DNA of 27,503 nt from IMG/VR virus record IMGVR_UViG_3300037485_000774, positions 1 to 27,503 of that record, one strand, 5' to 3'. The position numbers and the translations under genes were made by a program. The notes beneath the pieces are model-generated. The model ran no database searches and had not been told where the DNA came from. It saw only the letters and a program-made list of their open reading frames with translations. The DNA comes from a virus. This document shows, piece by piece, positions 4,630 through 10,790 of the stretch; positions within the stretch are counted from its first letter, which is position 1, and each line of letters begins with the position of its first letter.

Positions 4630-5112
4630 ATGGACGCCACATCACGATTGAACCACGGAGAAGCCTTCAACGCCGCTGTAGCAGGCTTACAGAGACAATT
4701 TAGAGCGATAGAAAGAGGTGCAAAAGACAATAACGGGAACATTACCGTTGATACTTTTACGACCCATATCCACGGAGCTATAGCAGAAGTATTTGTGGCT
4801 AAAACTCTTGGTCTATATTGCAATGTTGCCAGTCCAAATCGGGTACTAGCTGACGTTGGCTCAAACATAGAGGTACGCAGCACGATTAAATCCGATGGAC
4901 CGCTTATCATTAGGCCACGGGACTACGACGATCGGCGGTACTATCTGGTTGTTGGCATATATCCCGATCTTAAAATTGTAGGTTGGTTGACCGGAAAAGA
5001 AGCTAAGTGCCCGGAGTATTGGGTAGACAAGGATCGTTCTGGTCAACCGATCAACAATCCGTACTGGCGTGTCCCTCAATTCGTTTTACACATGCATATT
5101 TTTGCGTACTAA
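4630..5112 (+). CDS. PD-(D/E)XK-like nuclease candidate, conserved phage protein
   Basis: A 160-residue protein with AAGGA upstream of ATG 4630. The arrangement HGAIAE (Glu53), DVG (Asp75) and IEVRS (Glu81-x-Arg83) matches the E...D...ExK core of the restriction-endonuclease-like fold, with Arg in place of the usual Lys. It is followed by GPLIIRPRDYDDRRYYLVVG, another common strand-helix pattern of these nucleases, and KIVGWLTGKEAK. I recall this family as a phage hypothetical. It sits between the SSB-like gene and other nucleases, consistent with DNA processing or host DNA breakdown. The Lys-to-Arg change could mean weak or absent catalysis. Confidence 0.6.
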   Translation: MDATSRLNHGEAFNAAVAGLQRQFRAIERGAKDNNGNITVDTFTTHIHGAIAEVFVAKTLGLYCNVASPNRVLADVGSNIEVRSTIKSDGPLIIRPRDYDDRRYYLVVGIYPDLKIVGWLTGKEAKCPEYWVDKDRSGQPINNPYWRVPQFVLHMHIFAY

Positions 5113-5113
5113 T

Positions 5114-5365
5114 ATGAAACTTTACTCGCTATACAAAATAACCGACGGTCGATGGGAAGTTGTGCTCCATATTCGTGAAAACGACGATTACAAGTTTGCC
5201 TACGAGCCACGACCCGACATACGCGCTCTCATTGACGAGCACTACAACGTAGAGCCACACGAAATGGCCAAGCTACTAATCGAGCGAGTGTTGCACTGTG
5301 ACGCAGTAGAGGTGCATACGTTGTCAGGCCAAGGTTTCTATATGGAGCGTCATGACCATGACTAG
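5114..5365 (+). CDS. Hypothetical protein, 83 residues
   Basis: The ATG at 5114 follows the previous stop by 1 nt and is preferred to an ATG at 5069 lying within the upstream gene. The protein starts with a three-strand-like segment (KLYSLYKITDGRWEVVLHIR), continues with a charged middle (DDYKFAYEPRPDIRALIDEH) and a helix (MAKLLIERVLHCDAVEVHTL), and ends with HDHD. No domain is recognised. It overlaps the start of the GIY-YIG gene by 14 nt and supplies that gene's GGAG. It is presumably a cytoplasmic early protein; the function is unknown. Confidence 0.65.
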   Translation: MKLYSLYKITDGRWEVVLHIRENDDYKFAYEPRPDIRALIDEHYNVEPHEMAKLLIERVLHCDAVEVHTLSGQGFYMERHDHD

Positions 5366-5792
5366 ACAAGCAGAAATTTTAGACCCTGATTTAATCGAAA
5401 CCCTTTTTAATTTATTTTTTCAATGCGGAGCGTTTGTCCCGTTGTTACAAAGACTGTGTTGGAACAATGAAAAAAAACAATCTGTGAAAGGTCCTGGTTT
5501 ATATTGCTTTACAGAAGTTCAACATAAAACCAAAAGTTGCAGCACGTTTTTATATGTGGGACGCACTCAGACATTGAATAAGAGATTTAATGAGCACAGA
5601 CGTGCTTGGCTAAACAAATACGTGTTGGCCAATCCACATTACTACCTGCATTGGGGTTATATTTGTGCAGAAAAACTTCCAAGTAATTTCGGTTGTGTTG
5701 GTCAAGTAGAAACGTGGTGTTGGAAAAATAAAGAAAAACTAGGCTTGAGCCTTGGGACAAAGTTAATTGGTACGGACTATGAGTCAGATTAA
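5352..5792 (+). CDS. GIY-YIG family nuclease
   Basis: A 146-residue protein with the GIY-YIG nuclease signature in order: GLY (residues 49-51, in GPGLYCF), YVG (68-70, in FLYVGRT), Arg71 and Arg78, His82 (NEHRRAW), and Glu120 (GQVETWCW), the expected metal-binding glutamate. The nuclease module thus spans residues 45-125 and has no recognisable DNA-binding extension. The N-terminal ~45 residues are helical and rich in aromatics. In phages these enzymes act as homing endonucleases, host-DNA nucleases or repair nucleases. Because the gene overlaps both neighbours by 14 nt, it looks integrated into the operon rather than freshly inserted. GGAG at 5344-5347 could serve ATG 5352 or 5358. Confidence 0.82.
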   Translation: MTMTRQAEILDPDLIETLFNLFFQCGAFVPLLQRLCWNNEKKQSVKGPGLYCFTEVQHKTKSCSTFLYVGRTQTLNKRFNEHRRAWLNKYVLANPHYYLHWGYICAEKLPSNFGCVGQVETWCWKNKEKLGLSLGTKLIGTDYESD

Positions 5793-5952
5793 ATCAGTAA
5801 AACAACTCTTCCAGGAGCAGTTTTGGCGCGAACTACAGGCTTCGCACCAGGCTGCGGCTAAATTGCAATCGGCTAAAGTTAGTTCAGATGCTAAACTTTT
5901 TGAGACTATACTTAAAAAGGAGCAATCATGCCGCTTACAAAAAAAGGTTTGA
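5779..5952 (+). CDS. Small helical hypothetical protein
   Basis: Encodes 57 residues from ATG 5779, overlapping the end of the nuclease gene by 14 nt; a TTG at 5767 is a less likely start. The protein is almost wholly alpha-helical and polar (SVKQLFQEQFWRELQASHQA, then AKLQSAKV, then KLFETILKKEQS), compatible with a short coiled coil. Its 3' end overlaps the next small gene by 25 nt. No family is recognised. Confidence 0.5.
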   Translation: MSQIKSVKQLFQEQFWRELQASHQAAAKLQSAKVSSDAKLFETILKKEQSCRLQKKV

Positions 5953-6065
5953 AAATTCGCGAGTCGATGGAAAAGTTTTACGGCAAAAAACAAGGTGACT
6001 CTGTGTTTTATGCGACAGTAAACAAAGGCAAAATTAAAGGTGCCGAGAAGAAAAAAAAGAAATGA
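5928..6065 (+). CDS. Small basic conserved phage protein (45 residues)
   Basis: A short frame with a strong AAAAAGGAG (5914-5922) before ATG 5928. It encodes 45 residues: MPLTKKGLKIRESMEKFYG, then a middle with GDSVFYATVNKGKIKG, and a poly-lysine end (AEKKKKK). This pattern (a start like MPLTKKG, then a Y-G-KK-G motif, VFYA..NKG.I.G and a lysine tail) is familiar from many tailed phages as a small protein of unknown role. The high Lys content suggests nucleic-acid binding. Its TGA overlaps the ATG of the next gene (ATGA). Confidence 0.75.
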   Translation: MPLTKKGLKIRESMEKFYGKKQGDSVFYATVNKGKIKGAEKKKKK

Positions 6066-6673
6066 ACGCAAACATCCCTCCACTTAAAATCTTGATACCA
6101 GCAGCGTTTTTAACTCAAGACGATACGGCATCAGGATTTGAGAAAGGGTACGCGTTCGCAATCATTTCGCACAAAGGCAGGGCATTACAGTTTCACGTTC
6201 TTCTGGAATCTGGCGCACACTTTCGGCACATACCATTGCACTGGTTGTTACACGACGAGCCAACGGTTGAAAGCACTAACCTTGAAGACCTCCAACTATG
6301 GGATTGCTTTAGCTTTAAGCCAATCGTAACGGTTTTTGATTTCTTAAAAGATTATCAGTGTGATGTGTTGCTTAAAAACAAATCTGTGGTGTCTGGTACA
6401 TATTACTGTACGGTCGATTGGCTGGCTGATTGCGATACTACCGCAGGTTTCTTGCACCAACCAGACCAAAATAAATGTGGGCATATCATACTGCTCGATG
6501 ACGGAAGGATCTGTTGTTTGCCGACCAATCGTGTCTGTTTCAAAGATGCGTTTTTTATTGGGAACGCACCCAACGCAGCTGACCGAAAATACAGAACCAT
6601 AGACACAATATTCCAGGCTGAAAACAGCGATAGGTGGTCTGTAGCTAACACAGACGAAACGTTTTATCGGTAG
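6062..6673 (+). CDS. Conserved phage protein of unknown function, beta-rich
   Basis: A 203-residue protein starting in an ATGA overlap with the preceding gene. Visible blocks are KGYAFAIISHKGRALQFHV, LESGAHFRHIPLHWLLHDE, a DLQLWDCFSFKPIVTVFDFL core, GTYYCTVDWL, and CGHIILLDDGRICCLPTNRV near residue 145. I recall this as a conserved family in marine and freshwater phages without assigned function. The alternating strand pattern and short conserved motifs suggest a mostly beta fold. No signal peptide or nuclease motif is seen. Its place among nucleases suggests DNA metabolism, but that is context only. Confidence 0.75.
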   Translation: MNANIPPLKILIPAAFLTQDDTASGFEKGYAFAIISHKGRALQFHVLLESGAHFRHIPLHWLLHDEPTVESTNLEDLQLWDCFSFKPIVTVFDFLKDYQCDVLLKNKSVVSGTYYCTVDWLADCDTTAGFLHQPDQNKCGHIILLDDGRICCLPTNRVCFKDAFFIGNAPNAADRKYRTIDTIFQAENSDRWSVANTDETFYR

Positions 6674-6694
6674 GCTAGTAGCACAATCCGTTGC

Positions 6695-7219
6695 ATGATA
6701 GTCGCAATGGAGCCCACCAGAGACTTTACACCGCGACTGCCACACATCCCTGAAACGCCAATAAAGTTTGCCTCAAAATCAGAATACGCTTGTGGGATGC
6801 TCTTAGAACGCTACGTGCGAGGCTTCCAGTTACAAAACGGTACAACGTTTCAAATTGGTGTCGGGTACAACAAGACCATCGACTTTCTCGTTAATGGTGT
6901 TTTTGTTGAGTATCATCCTATCAACCTAAAGTTTGAATTTGATAACTCTTTCGCTCTCCGAAAAGTCTTGGACGGTATTCGCAAGATTGACGCTCACTCC
7001 AAACAACTTATTGTCGAAGGGATAAAAGACGAGCTTGCAGAAAAATATTACCGCAGACGCAAATTTTTAGTTACACTGGCAGCGGGAAAAGATACTGAGT
7101 TGATTTGCGCTTACACTGACGAACAGTTTTGCAAAAATGTAATCAGACGCTTTGGGGATAACCCACCAAAAGTCCCAATACTACTAAGTCAATTTCACAA
7201 CTTGATACAAAGAGCATGA
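6695..7219 (+). CDS. Candidate PD-(D/E)XK-like nuclease
   Basis: A 174-residue protein. Residues 28-74 show SKSEYACGMLLERYV, then TFQIGVGYNKTIDFLVNGVF, then VEYHP: two glutamates (30 and 38), an Asp63 and Glu72-x-His74 in a D...ExH arrangement recalling the restriction-endonuclease-like fold. The C-terminal half is helical and basic (EKYYRRRKFLVTL). No Shine-Dalgarno is obvious before ATG 6695 or the alternative ATG 6707, so the start is uncertain. It ends in an ATGA overlap with the Hjc-like nuclease, supporting a shared pathway. It could equally be a non-nuclease phage protein. Confidence 0.5.
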   Translation: MIVAMEPTRDFTPRLPHIPETPIKFASKSEYACGMLLERYVRGFQLQNGTTFQIGVGYNKTIDFLVNGVFVEYHPINLKFEFDNSFALRKVLDGIRKIDAHSKQLIVEGIKDELAEKYYRRRKFLVTLAAGKDTELICAYTDEQFCKNVIRRFGDNPPKVPILLSQFHNLIQRA

Positions 7220-7545
7220 CAAACGGTAAACAAAAAGGGTCAGCCGGAGAGCGAGAACTGGCATCAAAGCTACGAGAGCACGGATTTACTGCCCGGCGTA
7301 CTCAACAGTTTTGTGGTGCCGCTGGTGACTCAGACGTAGAGTGCACTGAGCTGCATCAGTTCCACATCGAATGCAAAAGAGTAGAAAAGCTAAATGTTGA
7401 TAACGCCATGGATCAATCCCTAAGAGATTGCCACGACCGGGTACCAACAGTAATGCACCGTAGAAATCACAAGCCTTGGTTAGTCACAATGTACCTAGAA
7501 GACTGGATCGCTTTGGTGAAAGATGCGAAGAGATTTAATACTTAA
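7216..7545 (+). CDS. Hjc-like PD-(D/E)XK nuclease (Holliday junction resolvase family)
   Basis: A 109-residue protein with a full archaeal-Hjc-like core: GSAGERELASKLREHGF with Glu12 and Glu14, then GDSDVE (Asp38 and Asp40), then IECKR (Glu52-x-Lys54). The TARRTQQFCGAAGDSD segment between them is typical of phage resolvase-like nucleases. Family members cut branched DNA; in phages this resolves recombination and replication intermediates before packaging. The ERF-type annealing protein at 2106 would generate such branches. The start overlaps the previous stop (ATGA). Confidence 0.82.
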   Translation: MTNGKQKGSAGERELASKLREHGFTARRTQQFCGAAGDSDVECTELHQFHIECKRVEKLNVDNAMDQSLRDCHDRVPTVMHRRNHKPWLVTMYLEDWIALVKDAKRFNT

Positions 7546-7546
7546 C

Positions 7547-8020
7547 ATGGAACAAGAAGAAATCTCTCAAGACTTTCCAGAGCGTACTCTGTGGCTGGCC
7601 GTAATCGAACGAGCACTCAAGGACTACTGTTTCTTCTTTGACCGTTTAGACGGATTGCCACAAATCGGTATCAAATCAATATTCCACGACCAGAAATGTG
7701 ATCGTAAAAACGTGATGTATCACAAGACTATCGGCGACTTTTCTCGGCTACGATGGTTTCTGTTTGACCCATACCCATCACCATTTAACCTCTCATACCT
7801 TACCCGTGAGCTATACAATGATGATGAGAGCATTGCAGAAGCTATGCGTAAGCAAGCAAAGGAACAGTTTAAGCTACAACTAAACAAGGTACGAGAGCAG
7901 GGACGATTCGCTTTGATCGTAAAGTACATTGAGGAAAATACTGGTGCTGATAAGGCAGTAGCGGCTACAGAGGAAAGCAAACTCCGCAACAAGCGCTACC
8001 GCCTCAATACCGACGTTTAG
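7547..8020 (+). CDS. Conserved phage hypothetical protein, last + strand gene
   Basis: Encodes 157 residues from ATG 7547, just after the previous stop; ATG 7523 in the same frame is possible but would overlap the nuclease gene by 23 nt. The N-terminal half is aromatic (ERTLWLAVIERALKDYCFFF, then a GDFSRLRWFLFDPYP segment with many W/F/Y). The C-terminal half is a charged helix (DDESIAEAMRKQAKEQFKLQ). From memory, similar short proteins, in which an ERTLWLAVI-like start is common, occur in phage early regions with no assigned function. Its stop overlaps the stop of the convergent holin gene. Confidence 0.65.
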   Translation: MEQEEISQDFPERTLWLAVIERALKDYCFFFDRLDGLPQIGIKSIFHDQKCDRKNVMYHKTIGDFSRLRWFLFDPYPSPFNLSYLTRELYNDDESIAEAMRKQAKEQFKLQLNKVREQGRFALIVKYIEENTGADKAVAATEESKLRNKRYRLNTDV

Positions 8021-8205
8021 CGCTTCTTCTTACTGTCAATCAGCGACCAAGCCTGAGATACGCCGTACAACACAACGCCACCCACAACTGGTTCAGCAGC
8101 TTTTACAAGGTTGTGAGCATCGTCTTCAGCAACGCCTAAGCCAAGTAGGCCACCAGCGGCTAGAGTGAGCAGGTGTCTGAGGATTGATCCAAGAAAGAAT
8201 GGCAT
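8017..8205 (-). CDS. Small holin (Pam3-gp28-like)
   Basis: A 62-residue membrane protein at the end of the late operon. It has an N-terminal hydrophobic segment (ILRHLLTLAAGGLLGLGVAE), a short acidic turn (EDDAHNLVKA), a second hydrophobic segment (PVVGGVVLYGVSQAWSLI) and a basic tail DSKKKR. Two transmembrane segments with a charged C-terminus fit class II-type small holins, and the RHLLTLAAGGLLGLG...VWSLI-like layout matches the Pam3-gp28 type as I recall it. Holins permeabilise the inner membrane to trigger lysis. AAAAGGA precedes the ATG. It overlaps the upstream secreted-protein gene by 46 nt. Confidence 0.75.
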   Translation of the reverse strand: MPFFLGSILRHLLTLAAGGLLGLGVAEDDAHNLVKAAEPVVGGVVLYGVSQAWSLIDSKKKR

Positions 8206-8978
8206 AAGATTCCTTTTGTATAATCGTACATACTTTTATCGTACTTACAGTCCCGTTTTCGTGGGTCAACAAATGAACCTCGAATACAGTTCATCCAATG
8301 TTCCCAATAAAAGGTTATGTCACAGTGTCGGTAACGAGCGGCAAACTTGTCAACGTTAATATCTGTCCCGTCAACACCGTCTAAATCAACTATACATGGC
8401 GCAGAGATTTTAGGACTCGCTCCGTGCTTTTCACAGACATACCCTGGCAGACAGGCGGATCCGAAAGGATTATCCACAATGATACAGCTAGGCAACATAT
8501 CAGATACACGAGCGGCAAGATGTTTTCGAGCTTTTCCATTCAGATCACACTCTAAGCAGGGCGACACATAACACTGCACACTACCAGTCGCTCTTGTTAA
8601 TCGGTTTCTAAACCTTCGTACTACTCTGTCAAACTTATGCAAAAATTGACGATTCTTTCTGATTACCTTTTTACTAGCAGAAATTGCTGTTTCGCCATGA
8701 AGCACCTCATACTTCCCGCACCTACCGTTGCGCATGCATGGCGAGTTAATCAAATGTACGCGTATCACCTTGGCTTTGTGGCTCGCTAAAAGCTCGTCAG
8801 CGCATTTACATTCTGACCCAAACGTTTGCTCAAGCCAGCCAGTAGTAATCGTATCCTGGCCACGCCAGGTGCGTTTAAGAGCTTTGCAATCGGTAGTTGG
8901 GTGGCAGAGAGATAAGTAACTTGGCGCTTGAGCTTGTGCGGTAGCCATCAGTGCTAACAACACAATCAAGAGTTTCAT
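8160..8978 (-). CDS. Cysteine-rich secreted protein in the lysis cassette
   Basis: A 272-residue protein with a strong signal peptide (MKLLIVLLALMATAQAQA, cleavage near residue 18). The exported part has 18 cysteines and is probably disulfide-bonded in the periplasm. Conserved-looking blocks are KVIRVHLINSPCMRNGRCG, YVSPCLEC, VDNPFG, CEKHGA, PCIVDLDG and FYWEHWMNC..FVDPRKRDC. I recall similar sequences as phage hypotheticals next to lysis genes. The acidic residues within conserved blocks (Glu in CLEC and CEKHGA, Asp in VDLDG, Glu in YWEHW) would suit a glycosidase-like enzyme, but no family is certain. It overlaps the upstream gene by 4 nt and the holin gene by 46 nt. Confidence 0.7.
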   Translation of the reverse strand: MKLLIVLLALMATAQAQAPSYLSLCHPTTDCKALKRTWRGQDTITTGWLEQTFGSECKCADELLASHKAKVIRVHLINSPCMRNGRCGKYEVLHGETAISASKKVIRKNRQFLHKFDRVVRRFRNRLTRATGSVQCYVSPCLECDLNGKARKHLAARVSDMLPSCIIVDNPFGSACLPGYVCEKHGASPKISAPCIVDLDGVDGTDINVDKFAARYRHCDITFYWEHWMNCIRGSFVDPRKRDCKYDKSMYDYTKGILCHSFLDQSSDTCSL

Positions 8979-9217
8979 TTGTCTAAAACCTTATCGAGCT
9001 TCTTATCGATCCGGTCCATTTGAGTTTTAATATAGTTTAGCTCCGTTTGAATGATCTGCACTTCCATCGTGACCCGATACTTAGACTCTTCCAGCTCTTT
9101 CAATGAGTTTTTCACAGCACGGTAATCCATGCCGACAATGGATATGACAATGCCGATCACTGCTTTAACAGCGATATCAAGCCACGTCTTTACTTGGGTA
9201 AAATCTTGCTCCGTCAA
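8975..9217 (-). CDS. Membrane-anchored coiled-coil protein, lysis cassette (candidate holin/spanin)
   Basis: An 80-residue protein with one transmembrane segment at about residues 14-32 (DIAVKAVIGIVISIVGMDY) followed by a long charged coiled coil (KNSLKELEESKYRVTMEVQI, then QTELNYIKTQMDRIDKKLDK). An N-terminal membrane anchor with a periplasm-type coiled coil is the layout of i-spanin (Rz-like) proteins; small hemolysin-XhlA-like holin partners have the reverse order. It has 4-nt ATGA overlaps with both neighbours. No o-spanin gene is embedded in another frame that I can recognise. The exact lysis role is inferred. Confidence 0.65.
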   Translation of the reverse strand: MTEQDFTQVKTWLDIAVKAVIGIVISIVGMDYRAVKNSLKELEESKYRVTMEVQIIQTELNYIKTQMDRIDKKLDKVLDK

Positions 9218-9633
9218 TGCACCCGGCCTCCACCATAAGCATCAATCACTAATAATTGCGCTTCCGGAGTGTCCTTCATCAGTTCCATGAACTGTAAAAA
9301 CGCCGAACGACTTGCAAGGACAGCAGAATCAGGACCGACTTTACCGTATTGCATACCTAATAGAATACAGCCTTCTGTATCACGATGAGTATTGCCAGCG
9401 TGGATTAGGATATGTTCTCGATTAGGTACGTCTAAGACCTTGTACACAGCTCCAAAACGAGGCGATTTGTGCCGCACTATTTTATAACGACCGACCGGGA
9501 TACAGGACACTTTGGTTTCATTATCGCGCCAAGCGTCCTCTACAGTCACAAACTCAGGTGTTTCATTGATACAAAGCACACCAAACGTAGCGCCGGCGTG
9601 CTCTGTAACTCGAATCAACCTGAGCGTTTTCAC
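9214..9633 (-). CDS. DUF5675-family protein, probable cell-wall active
   Basis: A 139-residue protein with the DUF5675 pattern: TFGVLCINETPEFVTVEDAW, then SCIPVGRYKIVRHKSPRFGA, then HILIHAGNTHRDTEGCILLG. The block from His78 through Gly80-Asn81 to Asp85-Thr86-Glu87-Gly88-Cys89 resembles the His...(S/T)xGC active site of YkuD-type L,D-transpeptidases, with Cys89 as a candidate nucleophile. Members are common in phage lysis modules. As there is no signal peptide, it would be cytoplasmic until the holin acts, or packaged. It is the only plausible endolysin-like gene in the cassette other than the cysteine-rich secreted protein. Enzymatic activity is inference. Confidence 0.75.
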   Translation of the reverse strand: MKTLRLIRVTEHAGATFGVLCINETPEFVTVEDAWRDNETKVSCIPVGRYKIVRHKSPRFGAVYKVLDVPNREHILIHAGNTHRDTEGCILLGMQYGKVGPDSAVLASRSAFLQFMELMKDTPEAQLLVIDAYGGGRVH

Positions 9634-9869
9634 TTTGGTGGCTCGGGAAAAACAATCAGTTTAGGGTCTTCGTTTTGCGCCATGATGTCACGCAATGCTT
9701 GGCGATAGACTGCCCAATCCCATTTGTTGGCTAGGTCAACGTCGGGTAGTTGCGTCCAATCTGATTGAAATAAACATATGTTACGATAAGACCGAATAGC
9801 ATCTTGAATTTCTTGATCGGTCGGAGCTTCTGCTATTTTTGGTGTAATAAACAAATCTTTGTAATTCAT
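9630..9869 (-). CDS. Tail fibre assembly chaperone-like protein
   Basis: A 79-residue protein of the phage tail assembly chaperone type. The diagnostic C-terminal block is SDWTQLPDVDLANKWDWAVY, then RQALRDI and a DPKLIVFPEPPK end. An SDWTQ..D...W..YRQALRDI..PE-P arrangement is typical of proteins encoded immediately downstream of tail fibre genes that help fold or attach the fibre. It lies 2 nt after the fibre gene at 9872 on the same strand, which agrees. It overlaps the DUF5675 gene by 4 nt. Confidence 0.85.
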   Translation of the reverse strand: MNYKDLFITPKIAEAPTDQEIQDAIRSYRNICLFQSDWTQLPDVDLANKWDWAVYRQALRDIMAQNEDPKLIVFPEPPK

Positions 9870-9871
9870 AA

Positions 9872-10789
9872 TTATACACTCTCGTAGCTAAAATTTATAT
9901 TCACTGCATTTGCGCTAGTTCCCCATGCTCCTACTGCTGCGTTTACTAGTAATGTATAAATTGTGTTGCTTGCTTCATTGATAGCAAGGCCAATTCCATT
10001 AGTAGCAGCAAGCACAGAACGATATGGATTTATAGAATGGTTAGCACCACCATAATTGGAATTTACTGGAATAGTGCAGGTAATTGTTGCTCCAACTCCT
10101 GTTGTATTAAAAGTAATATATAACGATAGTTCAATGCTTTTGCCTCGTTTTCGATACTTCGCTCTCGTTGCAACTACACTACTAATAGAGCCACCACTTG
10201 TTGTTGCAATAGTTGGAGTATAGGTAAGCCATCCACCAGAATCGTTTGTAATCCTAAAATTAGTGCCATCGTATATAAGTTCTATTAACGCACCGGAAAC
10301 CCATGTTCCCAGTGTAGGATTGGTAGAATCCTCGTTATTTACAATGTTCTTAGGACTAGCAAGACCATTTATTGCAAGCGTGTGCGCTGTAGCAGTCGAG
10401 CCAGTAGAACCAGAAGCAGTAATCATTTTAAACTTCTGACCAGCTTTGTACGCTGTAATTGCAGGAGTAGCTGAAGCGGTCATTGCGGTAGCAGTACCAG
10501 CGGTCGTGCCAAGCCAGATAAAGTCACCGTCCTGTACCTGTCCAACAGCAGCGTAGTTAGTTCTGCCAGTCGCATTGGCTACGTTGGTATGCTTAAAGCC
10601 ACCCATCGGCAAGTCAGCGGTCGCAGCATTCGACCCGTCTTTGTTAAGGCACTGGTTAATGCCTGTCGCAAAGTCATTGTCTTGCGTGTCATGACGACCA
10701 GCCTCAATGCCGATACCAAGCGAAGCATCGCCAGTCCAGCCGCCAGTGCTATTATTGCCTTTTGTGTAAGTTCCGCCAGCCCAGCCCAT
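9872..10789 (-). CDS. Tail fibre/tail spike protein
   Basis: A 305-residue protein, rich in Gly, Thr, Asn and Ala. The N-terminal ~75 residues (GWAGGTYTKGNN, GGWTGDASLGIGIEAGRHDT, INQCLNKDGSNAATADLPMG) match the N-terminal segment of many phage fibres that carries the DASLGIGIEAGRHD-type virion-attachment motif. The middle has a beta-structured TAGTATAMTASATPAITAYK and a KNIVNNEDSTNPTLGTW region, then a C-terminal beta domain (KYRKRGKSIELSLYITFNTT...) that probably contacts the host. It is followed directly by its likely chaperone gene. GAGGCG precedes the ATG. Confidence 0.85.
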   Translation of the reverse strand: MGWAGGTYTKGNNSTGGWTGDASLGIGIEAGRHDTQDNDFATGINQCLNKDGSNAATADLPMGGFKHTNVANATGRTNYAAVGQVQDGDFIWLGTTAGTATAMTASATPAITAYKAGQKFKMITASGSTGSTATAHTLAINGLASPKNIVNNEDSTNPTLGTWVSGALIELIYDGTNFRITNDSGGWLTYTPTIATTSGGSISSVVATRAKYRKRGKSIELSLYITFNTTGVGATITCTIPVNSNYGGANHSINPYRSVLAATNGIGLAINEASNTIYTLLVNAAVGAWGTSANAVNINFSYESV

Positions 10790-10790
10790 A

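Noticed and set aside
8165-8919. Three + strand frames opposite the secreted-protein gene
   Set aside because: They have no ribosome-binding sites and lie antisense to a gene with a clear signal peptide and operon coupling.
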